This document shows, in pieces, positions 23,911 through 36,035 of a DNA stretch of 64,000 nucleotides. The notes under the pieces are model-generated. The model was not told the DNA's origin and ran no database searches. It worked only from the letters and a program-made list of their open reading frames with translations. Both the position numbers and the translations under genes were made by a program. Source of the stretch: Tetrahymena elliotti 4EA (taxonomy: Eukaryota > Ciliophora > Oligohymenophorea > Hymenostomatida > Tetrahymenidae); NCBI GenBank assembly GCA_000231825.2, contig JH720328.1:312148-376147 (forward strand). The letters run 5' to 3'. The stretch's first letter is position 1, and the number at the start of each line of letters is the position of its first letter.

Positions 23911-26479
23911 CTATTTGTTCAATAAATAAATTCAAATATTTTTGCTGTGTTTTCTTAATTTTTACCATAGAATTTCGATTCAACTTTTCCATGGTAGAAT
24001 ATAGGAAGAGTTGATGTAAGCATTAAGAACACTATCTAAATTAAAATACCTTTTCCATTTTAGTAAAATAAATTAACTTGCTTGGTTTTTTTTATTTTTT
24101 AGCGTTTTTTCAGATAATTCCTATTTAAAATCAGAAATTTTACACTAATTAATTACATTTAATAAAGAAGTCAAGCAAAAAAGACAAGGATCCCTTAGCT
24201 CTTTCAAAAGAAAATGAAAGCTCATAAAATAAGAAACAGTTGACTATTATCTAATTTATAAATTAATACATTATTTAACATTTCATTTGCTTTTATAATA
24301 AACTTATATTTTAAAAGCTTGAAATATGTATTTATTACGCTCAAATATGTGGTAGCAATCATTGGGCTAATCAGAAATGTATATACTAGTTATTTTATTA
24401 TTTAAATAAAAATCATCTATCTATATTAAATAAAGCAGCTAAGTAATCATCGAATTTAAATACCATCTTTATCATTTAATTATTTATTAAAGATAAAGAG
24501 AAGTAAGGTAAGTTTTTCTTAAATTTAATAATATTATTTATGACAATACATTTGTAATTTTAAATTGTCTGCACTGTGGAAGTCGCAAATAACTTGACAA
24601 AATCTAAACCAAAGAATATAACAAGTCTCTATACTAAAAACAGAGCTATGCACAACTTCAATATAAACCTATTTTTTATCAAAAGATTTAGCAAATCTTA
24701 AAATATTTCAAATAAACCTTCAAATAATTTAAAATAGACTCAATAATAATCATTTCCTCTTATGAAGAAATCAAAATTTAAAGATTGAGCATTTTACTTT
24801 GTTGACAAAGGCGTTTAAATATAGAGTCTAAGGAAATAATCACGAATACTTTGGCTTTATTCATCTTGCTATTATTCTTATCTTTAATTTATTGGTAACA
24901 TTTATATTAGATTTATGCGTGCTTGCTATATATGTATGTATGTGAATGACTATAATTATGTATAGCTTAATTGCTTGTTATTCTCTACTTGTGCTTAATC
25001 AATTATTATTGGATATCAAAAATATAAGAAATTATTAAATTATTTCATTTGATTTATCAAGCTTTTCAACCTAAATAAGATCTAGTTTTTTATAGCATTA
25101 TTGTTTTTAAATTTTATATCACTTACCAATTTAAAATTCCTGCCAACTTAAAATTAATATCACTCTTTGAGTAAAAAAACCTTGTTATTTAATTATAATC
25201 AATTTAAACTATGCAAAATATGTATTCATTACAAGCCTGATTGCAATAATTTCAGAGATTTTCATATTTATTAATTCTCAATTTTTTATTTACATTAACA
25301 TTTTAAAATAAAGATTATCAAAATTCATCCAACTTTTCATTTCATAGCTTTACATTTTTTATTACTTTGAAACAAATAGAAAAAATAGAAAGAAAACTCA
25401 TACTTTTATTCAAATTCTATCAAATGTCTTCTAAATTTATTTTAATTTTATTTTATCTTTCCATTTTTTTAACTGTTAAGTTAGAAAATAATTGGAGATT
25501 TTCCTTCATTAATTTTTTAGTTTTCTAGTATTTTTCTTTTAAATAAATTTTATCAAAAAATGAAAGTAATTCATTCCAGCCCGAAAATAATACAAATTTT
25601 TCCTTTGATTTAATTCATTTCCAAAAAATAAACAAATTTTTATTCAATGAAAATTGAATTTATTAGTAAAAAGAAGGATTAATTCATTTATTTAGTTAGT
25701 TAAATTAGTTTTATATCTTTAAAAATTTAAAAAACTATTTTTTCTAAAAAAATTTAAGCTAATTCATCAAAATTAAATTAAATTTTTCAAATTTTAGATT
25801 GGGTATTTAATGAAATTGGAATTTATTTTATTAAATTAATAGCAGCATTTATTTTATTAAATAAAATATAATTTTAGATAATTATTTTAAAATAAAAAAG
25901 AAAATTAAGACACAATATTATTTTGGGAAATATTGTTTGTGAAGAACATTAATTCTTAAAATATTTTGTGATTATGATAAAAATAGTTAAAGAAAGAGAA
26001 ATTTCTTTAAATAATCAAACAAAAACTGCAATAGTATTAAAATAAATATTTATAAATAGATTATTTTCAGACAAATAACTAATTCATTAAATGTACTGAA
26101 CCAAAAGGTAATAAATAAAATTTATTTCAAAATAATTAAAAACTGGAGTTGTTAATTAACAAACAATTTTTTATTTTAAGATTTTCAATATGCAAATAAA
26201 CAACAATAAAAATAAATTATAGATATCATTCGATTCGAACTTCTTATTCTAAAAGAATTCTTATTCATTGATATAAAGCAAATAAATAGGCTGATTATAT
26301 TTTGTATTTTTTATTTTCTATGTTTCCATACATATGCAGTTTTTTAATAGTTCCAAAAATAAAAAGAAATTTTATTATAAAAAAAAGCAATTTTTATCAC
26401 TTAGAAATAAATATAAAAATTATTAATTGAATTTAATTAAATTTTACAAACATCATAAAAAAGAAACTTATTAATTAGA
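23911..26479. other. Mostly non-coding region, 2.6 kb
   Basis: Contains the unresolved 5' portion of the neighbouring minus-strand gene (to about 24225) and one 82-codon plus-strand frame at 24540. From 24800 to 26479 I see only AT-rich spacer, with a TATG microsatellite-like patch near 24930. Confidence 0.4.
24540..24788 (+). CDS. Possible small protein, 82 codons
   Basis: A frame from ATG 24540 to TGA 24786-24788 encodes 82 residues, with Gln from TAA/TAG. The composition (VCTVEVANNLTKSKPK..., Lys/Asn/Ser-rich C-terminal half) and a locally lower AT content are coding-like. TGA-free frames of this length are common by chance when TGA is the only stop, so this is weak. It may be an exon of a larger unrecognised gene. 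No family is recognised. Confidence 0.25.
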
Positions 26480-27477
26480 ATGGCCAAATACGTTCTTCCT
26501 ATTTCTCAATCAACAGTACAACTTGTTCCTTAAGTTTAGCCTGTCCTCTATTAATCAGTAGTACCCGCTTAAGTGCAATAAGTCTAAACAGTTTAACCAG
26601 TTTACTAACCCTATGTTTAATACCCTACTTACTCTTATGTTAAACAATAACCCGCACTTTAAGTATCTCAAGTTGCTGTTGCTGTAATCACAATTATTTT
26701 TTGCTTAAATAAATACATTTCCAAAATGAAAACCTAGTGAAATATTTATAATTTATTGAAAAAAATAGCAATAGCCCCAATAATCATACGTATCTACTTA
26801 ACCCACAGTATCTTACCAACAATAATCTGAAAGCTAAGTCAAGGCTCCTCTCAGAGGCTCTTCCAGAATTGAATATATTCCCTATCAAAGAAAGGTTGTT
26901 GACTACGAATAATAGGTTCAAACTCAAATCGTTCCTAAAGAAAGATATGGTAATCATTTATAAACTAAAATATTTTGTATTTTTTTTATATTTCTTGGAT
27001 TTTAATTGCCATTTTTCAAAGCAAATATCTAAAAGAACTTATAAAGCAATAATTGTTAAAAGCAAGCATACAACAATTTTAAAAGCAAGCAGTAAAACTT
27101 TTAAAAAGCTTTCTTTGTAAAATCAAATAGAGGAATAAAGAAAGTATTACAAGTTCATAGCAGAATGGCAATTGATTCTCAAAAATTAATAGATTTTTGA
27201 CATATTATATTTTTGCATCAAATTTATGAAATTATTGTTTATTAAAAATATGCTTTAATAAAATTAGTAACTGATTACTATGCTGTTGAACACACCACCA
27301 ATTACATTCCTTAGACCTATTATGACTCTTATGTTGATTACGTACCTGTTACTAGATATAAAGAAAGAACTGAGTAAATTAATTAGTTATAACAGAATAG
27401 GAAAATAGAATTATTTAATTTAAAAATATAGATACTATCCAGTCGAATCTAGCAGAGCTGTCATTAATCGTCTTTGA
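26480..27477 (+). CDS. Epiplasmin/alveolin-like cortical membrane-skeleton protein
   Basis: Four exons (26480-26683, 26769-26949, 27268-27373, 27432-27477) join in phase to 178 codons. Residues 1-85 are Gln/Pro/Val/Tyr-rich low complexity (repeated VQPV, QQVQ, YQ). The C-terminal half carries the charged/aromatic repeat pattern of ciliate epiplasmins: RIEYIPYQRKVVDYEQQ, VPKERYVTDYYAVEH, DYVPVTRYKERTEYYPVE. These alternate Val/Pro/Tyr with Glu/Lys/Arg, as in the proteins forming the submembrane skeleton under the alveoli. It is short for the family, and may be a small accessory member. Each intron falls inside the repeat region. Localisation to the epiplasm is inferred from the family. Confidence 0.8.
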
Positions 27478-28380
27478 AAAAATAGTAAATTAACAAAATG
27501 AGCTAAAAGTAGAGTGATTTAATAAAACTCTCTTTAAAAGATAGGCAATGTTATTTTTGTTAGTTTCTGATATAAATAATATATAAAATTAAAAATATAT
27601 AAATATTATCATTTATTTTCCATTACTTACTTAATTTCATGTAAAAATCATTACTAATTTTTTTTTCTTTCTTCTACTTTTCATTAAGAATATTGCTTTA
27701 TTTACTTAAAAGGCTTAACTTAAATAAATACTAATTTCATATTTTTTCAATTCTATCTTACAATTTTAGATATTATATTAAATATTTAGAAATTTACTCA
27801 ATTTTAGTTTTATACTACCTATCTATTTTACTAAAAAGACTCTGTCTGTATTGAGAAATAATATAAAATTTTTACTTTCTACTTTCAAAATCCAAAGCAT
27901 CAATAGGTAGGTTTTATTATCTAATTAACTAGGTAATTTATTCATTTATTTAGATTAAATATTAGCAAAAATATCCATGATCGAAGATAATAACGACAAG
28001 AACCATATAAATTATTTGCCAAATTAGTTAAAAGACGTAAAAATGAATTTCATCAAATATCAAAAATAAAATAATTTTTAATGAAAAATAAAAACCATAA
28101 AACAAAATTATTAAAATTATTTGATATTTAATTCAAGGGATTATTTATAATATAAAGTATTTTAAGAATTTAAATTATAAAAGTATCATAAATTATGGAG
28201 CAACATAAAGTAAAATTTAAAATAACCAGATAGTTTTATTAAGAGAAATAGTAAAAGCAAAGATTAATTAGAATATTTAGTTAATTTTTGGAAAGAAATA
28301 ATTTCTATTAAAACTTGAATTTAATGATCATACTGTTAAATTATTGTTGTTTTTTATTTATAATAAAACGAAACTATTAT
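27478..28380. other. Intergenic region, 0.9 kb
   Basis: Spacer between the convergent epiplasmin-like and cNMP-binding genes. One 35-codon frame (27977-28084, MIEDNNDKN...) is too short to support as a gene. Confidence 0.45.
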
Positions 28381-31300
28381 TCACTTGAGAGGTGAAGGCA
28401 ATCTACTTACTTATGTTTATTTCTAAGCTTAGGAATACTTTTAATTTTAATCTTGAGAAGACAATGAAGGTAACTTATCAATTATTTTGAATGTATTTGA
28501 CAATTAGAATTTTTTGATTTTCATATTCTGAGGTAAATTGGATTTGTAAATATGCTCTGCCATATTTTTTAATACCAAATTAGAATTTCCTTAATCAAAT
28601 GAAAATATTTTTTTTGAATGTATGCTGTTAATATTCATTGCTTATTTATCTTGCTATTGAGCAATTTTGCAAGAAATATTAGGAGAAATAAATCTGGTGA
28701 CTGAAGTTTAGCTAGACTTTTTGAATATCCTATCAGTGTTTTAACCTTACTATGTTATAAATTAACTTTCTGAATTATTTCCTTCTTTCTTGCTAGAACC
28801 TCCATCTTGAGACTATATAAATTAACTAAAGTCTGTTCCTCTAGAAGTGCTTGAAGTTATATTAAATTTTTATGTAGATTTATGCAAAATATTATCAAGA
28901 TTATTATTCTTAACTGTATTATTTTGGCTATCAAGCTTTTAAATTAAATTGTTTTTATTCAAATTAACAGATGGTAAACTTTTTATTTCTTCTAAAAGAT
29001 TTAACTGTCTATTTGTAAGTGGTGAATTGTTGTATTCAGGCTTTAAAAACTTGAATATTTCTGTAGGAGATTTTTGAGTCTTAGGAGTATTGTTCATAAA
29101 TGATTTTTATACTGGACTTGAACATGCTTAGTTACTTTTAAAATTTCTATTATTTTATATATGCTAGATAGCACTTCTAAAGTATGTTTTTTCATTCTAA
29201 TCTATTTCATTTAAATCTAATTTTGGAATCTTGGTATTTTTATAGTCAATAGAGTTATTTAAAATAGGAGAATTATTTAAAAGAGGAAAATTTTATGATT
29301 TTTGTAATGATGCAAAAGAAGACTGAGATCTTTCATGTCTTGATGGTTTATTATTGTTATCTTCTTATACATCGATTTCCTTTGAGCTCTAGCTTTAAGG
29401 CTTTTATATGTTATCTTTATTGTCAATTATTTAATCTTTAAAGTATCTCGATGTAACACTTATTGCCCTTGGACTCATTCTCTAATCTTCAATTATTTTA
29501 TCATAAAATCTTGATTTTGAAGTCTCATTTAAAATAGATTTTTGCTAATTTGCTTTATTCAAGAAATCAAAAGTATTCCTATTAATAATTATTTAAAAAA
29601 ATTTAATCTAACCAATTATCTTCTTAATATTCTTTATTTTTTTCTAAAAAACTAAAGGTGTGACTTAATAATATGTTAAAATCCGATTCATTTGGTTGTA
29701 ATTTTATTGAACCATTATTTATAAATCCTTTTGGAAGAGAAGAATTGATTGCGAAGAAGTATTTGAAAAAATGATTTCAAAAAAATTTAATTAATAAACA
29801 GATCTTCTCAAAAAAAATAATAAAATTTTACCTTCTTGTTGTTAGAGCTTCATCAGATTGATCTGAGTTATTGCTCACGTTGCTAAGTTGCCTTTTAATT
29901 TTGAGGAAACGGGAATTAAATTCTTGGGGATTGATGTTATGCCTTTTAGAAAATTCCTTTAAAATTTCATCTTCAAAAACACTGATTTTTTTAGAGCGAG
30001 GTAATTTTTTCTTTTTTAAGTTCTCTTCATAAAGAAGAGTCGATCTTGTTTCTCTTGCAGTTATTTTTTCATTTCTAGATTCCATCATTTTGAGATATCT
30101 GTTTTTGTCAATTTCTTTAACTAAAATCTATTGTTTATCGGCATACTAATCTAGAATTAAATCATCCTTTCTGACCATCTGATTTTTGAGTAAATTTATA
30201 TTCTAAGAAATCTTTGAAGAGTAAACCAGATAATTATGATCATCTTATTTGAAAATGTCATCTGCAAAGTCACAATTTTAAGCAACAATAACAGTTTTTT
30301 GTAAGTTTTAAGATTTTATTTGTTTATTGAATTTTAACAAAAGCACAGGCTTTTGACTTGATTTTTCTTTAAGAGAGTTTTGAGATACTTAATTAGCAGA
30401 ACCAAATTAGCTTGAATCTTCGTTTTGCTGCAAGTATTAAGAAATCTGGTTTAATCTAAACTCTCTTGCTTTTTCTTTGTTTTATATTTAAGTCGTCATA
30501 GCCTTCTAAATATTTGGGTGTTAAGGTAACAGTTTTGTAATCAGTTTTTTAGGAAGAGTATAAATTATACCTTTCTCGCTCTTGCAAACGACCCTATAAA
30601 CTCTGAAATATTCAACTCCCCTTTTCCTAAATATTTCTTCTTCTCCAAAACTCTCCCCTTATCCAAGAATCTTAAACTCAAAAAGCTTTCCTCTTTCTAA
30701 TTTGTTAAATATTCTCTTTCTTTTAGATCCTTCAATATCATCATTCACACTATTAAAATCTTAAAGTATTTAGTATTATTAAATATTATTTTATTCTTTT
30801 CTAAAGCAAAAATTAATACTTTTTGTAATCAAAAATTGTTATTTTATTTTTCAAATAATTTATTTTAAAAAATGTTATAACTGTTAATTTTCTTTATTCT
30901 TTAATATTAAAAATTTTTTAAATACTTTTTTCATATTTTTTTAGTTTTGAAAATTTTAAAGAATCTTTTTAATTTTGAGAATCAAAGGTTTAATTACTAA
31001 GGTTTATTTATAAATATTATATTATCTTAATCTTTTTAATTTATGGGTCTTGAAGTTAAATTGTATAATTTTATAATGTTAGAAGTAAAAAAAATATTCT
31101 GAAAACTCTAATAATATTTTTGAGAGATATAATTTTTTGTTTTTGTTTTCGCTATTAATTCAATTTGATTGATAAAGAATTTACTTGAAGATGGCTTTTT
31201 TATTTCTTTGAATTAGTTGTTGAAATTCTTTTCAATAAAAATTGAGAATTCTCCTTCTTTGATAAAGTAGAAATTATCAGGAACATCGCCCACATCATAA

Positions 31301-32198
31301 ATAATACAATTTTTTTCTACTTTTTACTCATCACTAATATCATAGAACTGCTTAATTATTTCATAGGGATATCCTTATAGAATACTCATTTTAGAAAAGC
31401 TTTCTATAAAAGAGGAACTATTTTTAATTTTTTATAAAATGTCCATAATTTTATCTCCTTTTATAAAACCAAAGAAGGTATCTACTGTAGTCTAGACACT
31501 AGCTTGTCTTCTATTACTTTTGTTAGGATCTAAAGCAAATTCACCAAAACAATTTCCTTAACCTAATCTGACTAACTCAATTTCTTAAAGTTGCATTTCC
31601 TCATTTTTATTTTCTTGTTATTTACCTTTATCTTATTTTTCAGAGCTTGCCTATTCATTTTCTTTTATTGATAAAAATGTAAAAATAGATAAAATATCTT
31701 AACAAACTACCTTAAGGCTCCTCAACTTTTTAGTAAGATTATTTATATATTCTTACTTCACCCTTTATGATAATCCAGAATGTATCTCCTCTATCTCCTT
31801 AGTTAAATAATACCTAAATATTATTTTTTTAAAGTTTGATTAAAAAATCATCATTAATATATTACTTAATCTTTAGTAAGAAAGAAACCTTGTAAGTACT
31901 TACAAAGCTTAAAACACATTTCATCTCCTTCAGAAGTAGAACTTTTTATATCTCTGAAAAATCTAATATCAGAAACAATATGAGTAAGTATATGAACTTC
32001 TAAATTAGATCTTTCTTCACATTCCTTATCTAATATAGTCATCATGAGATCAAGTTAATCTTACTTTGAAATTCGCTCCACCAAAGCATTCCCTTACTGT
32101 TAAAATTTCTAAATGTACTAATAACTTTTTTATCTGATAGCCTCATTCAACAGAGGATTTCTTTTTTAATCTAAATTTCTTTACTTTTTTTACTTCAT
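28381..32198 (-). CDS. Protein with two cyclic-nucleotide-binding domains, paralogue 1
   Basis: Five exons (31866-32198, 31757-31813, 31185-31710, 29832-30759, 28381-29578) join in exact phase to 1013 codons. After a Lys/Gln-rich start, domain 1 covers about 70-240: VLFNQGDRGDTFWIIIKGE, then a Lys/Gln/Glu insertion, then the phosphate-binding cassette GNCFGEFALDPN...RRQASV (FGEFAL at 185-190, with the Arg that contacts cyclic phosphate). Domain 2 follows: YDVGDVPDNFYFIKEGEF, a second linker, and GQGESFGEEEIF (FGEEE at 342-346), which lacks the consensus P-R-A-A-type Arg. Residues 450-1013 are a Ser/Asn/Gln-rich tail without domains. No kinase, channel or membrane segment is present. It resembles a regulatory or scaffold cNMP sensor. 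The start is shared with a divergent GNAT gene 550 bp away. A second paralogue lies at 36036-40560. Confidence 0.88.
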
Positions 32199-32749
32199 TT
32201 ATATACAATATTAAAATATGATTAAAAATAAGTAGAATCAGCAATTTTATTTGATAAATTAAATAATTAAATAATTTTTCTGTGGATTATTCTTAATCTG
32301 CTCTAAAAAAGATAAGTTTTTATCATTTTGTTATTCCTACTATTGCTATCTTTAAATTTTTTTAAGCTTCATTAGAGCTATGCTTAACCAAAGTGTACAA
32401 AAGCAAACTAATTCACTTTTTTGTATATAATTTTTCTATTAATTTAACTTAATTTCAATTTATGAAAATAATTTCAATTTAAGAAATGATGAAAATATTT
32501 TTTTAACTTAAAATGCATCCTATTTTAAACCAAAAGTAAAATAAAAAATGAATATATTAACAAAAAAATATTTTAAAATTTTTGTTTTATATTCCTTTTT
32601 GTAATAGACATTAATATATACAGCATTCCTCATTTTATATAAGTTTTAATTTGAAAGGATCTGATAAGATTAAGTCTTTGAAAGAATCTCTTAATTAACT
32701 TTTGGCTTTATCATCAAAAATCTAATTAAATATAATAACAAAATAAGTC
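32199..32749. promoter_or_regulatory. Divergent intergenic region between cNMP-binding protein and GNAT gene
   Basis: About 550 bases separate the two start codons, so this must contain both promoters. It is uniformly AT-rich; I cannot point to specific sites. Confidence 0.4.
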
Positions 32750-33196
32750 ATGGTTTAATTGTTCAAGCCAGGAATTATGGAAGATGAAGATATAAAATTG
32801 GAACAGGATTAAATTGAAATCATTGATAATTGTGTCCCTTGCTATTATTTCTTCATAATTTGTAAACAAGATAACCAAAAAGCTGGTCAAATTTGTTTAA
32901 GAACAAAGTTTACATAGGAAGAAGAATTATATTGGGGCAATATGGGATTTGAAGTCTACTAAGAATATTAGGGTAAAAGATTTGCTTTGAAGGCTTCTAA
33001 ATTACTAATTAATTTTGCTAGGAGATGTGGGATGAAGCAATTATATTTCACTGTTGATCCTACAAATGTAGCTTCAATAAAAACAATAATAAATTTAGGA
33101 GCATACTATCTTGAAACAATAGATGTTCCTAAAGACTCTACTCTATATGATTAAGAAAAATGTTAATATTGCAGCCGATTTTGTTTATATATTTGA
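32750..33196 (+). CDS. GNAT-family N-acetyltransferase, copy 1
   Basis: An intronless 148-codon frame from ATG 32750 to TGA 33194-33196. It shows the GNAT order: a central strand (CYYFFIICKQDN, then AGQICLRTKF), the GNMGFEVYQEYQGKRFA segment corresponding to the acetyl-CoA pyrophosphate-binding loop (Q/R-x-x-G-x-A type), a helix ASKLLINFARRCGM, the strand LYFTVDPTN, and the helix NVASIKTIINLG with the usual S-I-K-x-x-x-x-L-G pattern. This places it with ribosomal-protein/small-molecule acetyltransferases; the substrate is unknown. The C-terminus (EKCQYCSRFCLYI) is cysteine-rich. It is the tandem partner of a second copy, equal in length, 1 kb downstream. Confidence 0.85.
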
Positions 33197-34171
33197 ATGC
33201 TGGAAAATCAAAGATTTATTTCTAAAACATTCTATAAAAAAAGAATAACTTTAAAAAAAAAATTGTAAATATTTTAAAGATGATGGACGATAGAAATGAT
33301 TATTCTACCTTAAAACAAGTGAATCTGTCTAATACAATTTGTAGATACTTTTAGACAATAAAAGTAAGCTAGCATAAATTAATTATCTATCTATAATACT
33401 TATTAATATTTCTATATGAAATTTATTTATTTTTAAATGCAAGATGTATTTTATATTTCCAATGTAATTGAGAGATTCTTTTAAAAATATATTGCCAATA
33501 TTTTCATTTATTCTTGTTTAATGAAAGGAAAATTTTAATTTCTAATAAGCTAAACGTAAATTTTATTCATTTTAACAAAAGAAAATACCCTACACTTTCC
33601 AATTATTACTTTATTTACCAAACAAAAGCTCATCTTAAAATTTTTTAAATAATTATTGTAGACTAACTATTTACAAAACAATTTTGCTGTAATTAGGTTG
33701 GAGAATCTACAGTATTTTTAACAAAGCATATATCCAAAATATATTTAAATATGCTAGATATTATATCCACTAAATTCAATTTTAGTAAAAAATTATGTTT
33801 TGAAATATTTTTGCATTCAAAATATTTAGGAATGGATTAGGCTATAGAAAAAATGCTTGTGGATAAAATTAAAAAGTATAAGAATATTATATACTTATAA
33901 ATAAATTTTTTAAAAAAGAATTAGTTCGTATTAAAAATAACAAACAATTCTGAATAATTTTGACAAATTGTAACTACATCAATTTTGAAAATTATTAAAA
34001 TAGTAAAGAATTAAAATTTAGATTCTCATAACATGCGTCTCCTTCAAATTACAACTTTACCAATCTTTTAATTAAATAATTAATTACTTTTAATTTTAAG
34101 ATACAAAAAATAAATCTTATAATTAATACTAAAATCAAAAACAAAAAGCATATAAAAATTTGAAATCTAAA
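33197..34171. other. Spacer between tandem GNAT genes
   Basis: About 975 bases, AT-rich. A long TGA-free frame (about 33437-33990) exists, but its composition and low complexity look like chance. No other feature. Confidence 0.45.
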
Positions 34172-34618
34172 ATGGTTGTTATTTATAATCCTGGTCGCTT
34201 GGAAGACGACGATATTGTAGTTTCACTTGAAGAGGTTGAAGTATTAAAAAACGAAGTTCCATGCTATCATTTTTATATTATCTGTAAAAGTGATAATATG
34301 ATAGCAGGTCATATCTCTCTAAGAACTAAAACTTCTTACGAAGAAGAAATTCTCTGGGGTAATATGGGTTATACTGTTAGTACTAAGTATTAAGGAAGAA
34401 GATATGCCTATAAAGCTTCAAAACTCTTAATTGGATTTGCTAGAAAATGTAAAATGAATTAAATTTATATGACAGTAGACCCTAATAACATAGCTTCCAT
34501 AAAGACAATCTTAAAATTAGGTGGTTACTATTTAGAAACAATATAAGTACCTAAGGACTCATCTCTTTATGAAGTAGAGTAATGTGATGTTAGCTGTAGA
34601 TATTGTGTATATATATGA
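34172..34618 (+). CDS. GNAT-family N-acetyltransferase, copy 2
   Basis: ATG 34172 to TGA 34616-34618, 148 codons, exactly the length of copy 1. The conserved blocks are CYHFYIICKSDN, AGHISLRTK, WGNMGYTVSTKYQGRRYAY (CoA-binding loop), KASKLLIGFARKCKM, YMTVDPNNIASIKTILKLGG and LETIQVPKDSSLY. The N-terminal 30 residues differ most from copy 1. The C-terminus (EQCDVSCRYCVYI) again carries three cysteines, and its last residues (C-x-Y-I) match copy 1. I chose the ATG at 34172 since the in-frame codons upstream are not ATG. No intron. Probably a recent tandem duplicate with diverging substrate range; the function is inferred from the fold only. Confidence 0.85.
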
Positions 34619-36035
34619 AAATCCAAAATAAAAATAAATAAATTAATCAAAACTTGAGAATAATTAAAACAAAAACAAACTCTATCAAATTATCAAATAA
34701 ATCTAATTCACTTTAACTCTATCAAAAATAATTAAAATACCTCTCAACTGTTTGAAAATAACATTTTATATCAAAGTATTCATTTATTCATTAAAATTTA
34801 TTAAAAATTATAAATCTCTTTAATAGCAAGCTATTAATTGTTCGAAAATATTTATTTATTCTATTTAAGTTAACAATACTAAACAAAATAAAGCTCATGA
34901 TACTTCTAAGCAATTTTTTTTTCCATTTAAAAAAATATTTGAATGAATATTTACTGAAAAAATAAACAGATAAAATCATACATAAAATAATGAATTAATT
35001 ACTTTGATTTTCCCAGATAAAGGTCATTTCAATATAATTTAAATAAATAGTTCATTGAAATATTTTTAGATACTTCTTATCAGGTAATTTCAATGCAGCA
35101 TTTATCAATAGTTAATTTTCATAATTAAAAAATATTGTTTTTTTTAAGTTACTGTAGATAGATCATCATTGATCATATTTAAAAAATCAACAAAAATTAA
35201 TATTAATGAATGTCATTTTTTAAGAAAAGTTATGGCTAAAAATAGAAGGGTTTAATGAAAAATTAATTTTTATTTTTCATGATTTAAAAGTGAATTATTT
35301 ATTAAATTGTAAACAATTAACTTGCAAACTTTTGAGAGTTTAGGTTTATGAGTTAGCGAAAATAAAGAATTTTACATTTTAAAAATGAAAAAAAATTTTT
35401 ATAAAAAAAAGATTGAAATTTAATTTAAATCAAATAAAAACCTAAATTTACATGAGCCCCCTTCGATTCATTTATTTATGCATACCTTATCTACATTACA
35501 CCTCATTTAATAATTTAAAATTCACTTAAGAATTAAAAAAATCAATCTTATTAGCCTGGTTTTGTAAATAAAATAAAGAATGATTAAAATAAGAAAACAA
35601 ATATAAAAATAATAAATACTTTAAAAAAAATTTTGTAAAAAAAACATGTGTAGAAGAATTAATGATCAAACAAACCTTCATTAAATTTTCATAAATTCTT
35701 ACCAAATTAATATAAAGTTAGGTTAGTATTTTTGTCTAATAAAAACTATTCAAATTAATGAAATAATTTTGAAAGAATAGACAAAATTCAAGTACAGAGT
35801 ATAATTAATTTTACAGTTGAGATTTGTAGTATCTTTAAATGATAAGCAATGTTTAAATAAAAAAGCTTGATTAAATTGATGATTTATTCAAAATTTTGTT
35901 TTTCTGATATTTATATAAAGAATTAAACCCTAATTTCTAATTTGCTTAATATAGAGTTAACAATTTATAATTTAAAAAGATTTGTTAATATACTGAATAA
36001 AAATTCTACATTTTAATAGATAAAATATGTATGAA
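34619..36035. other. Intergenic region, 1.4 kb
   Basis: Convergent spacer between GNAT copy 2 and the second cNMP-binding gene. AT-rich, no supported feature. Confidence 0.5.

Noticed and set aside
23570..24010. Plus-strand open frames opposite the unrecognised minus-strand gene
   Set aside because: The minus-strand exons join in phase and have better composition. The plus frames contain a TGA near 23680 and look like antisense shadows.
27977..28084. 35-codon frame MIEDNNDKN...
   Set aside because: Too short and without family or splice support; chance is likely.
33437..33990. TGA-free frame of about 185 codons between the GNAT genes
   Set aside because: With TGA as the only stop in DNA this AT-rich, such runs are expected by chance. 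Composition is low-complexity with no domain or splice support.
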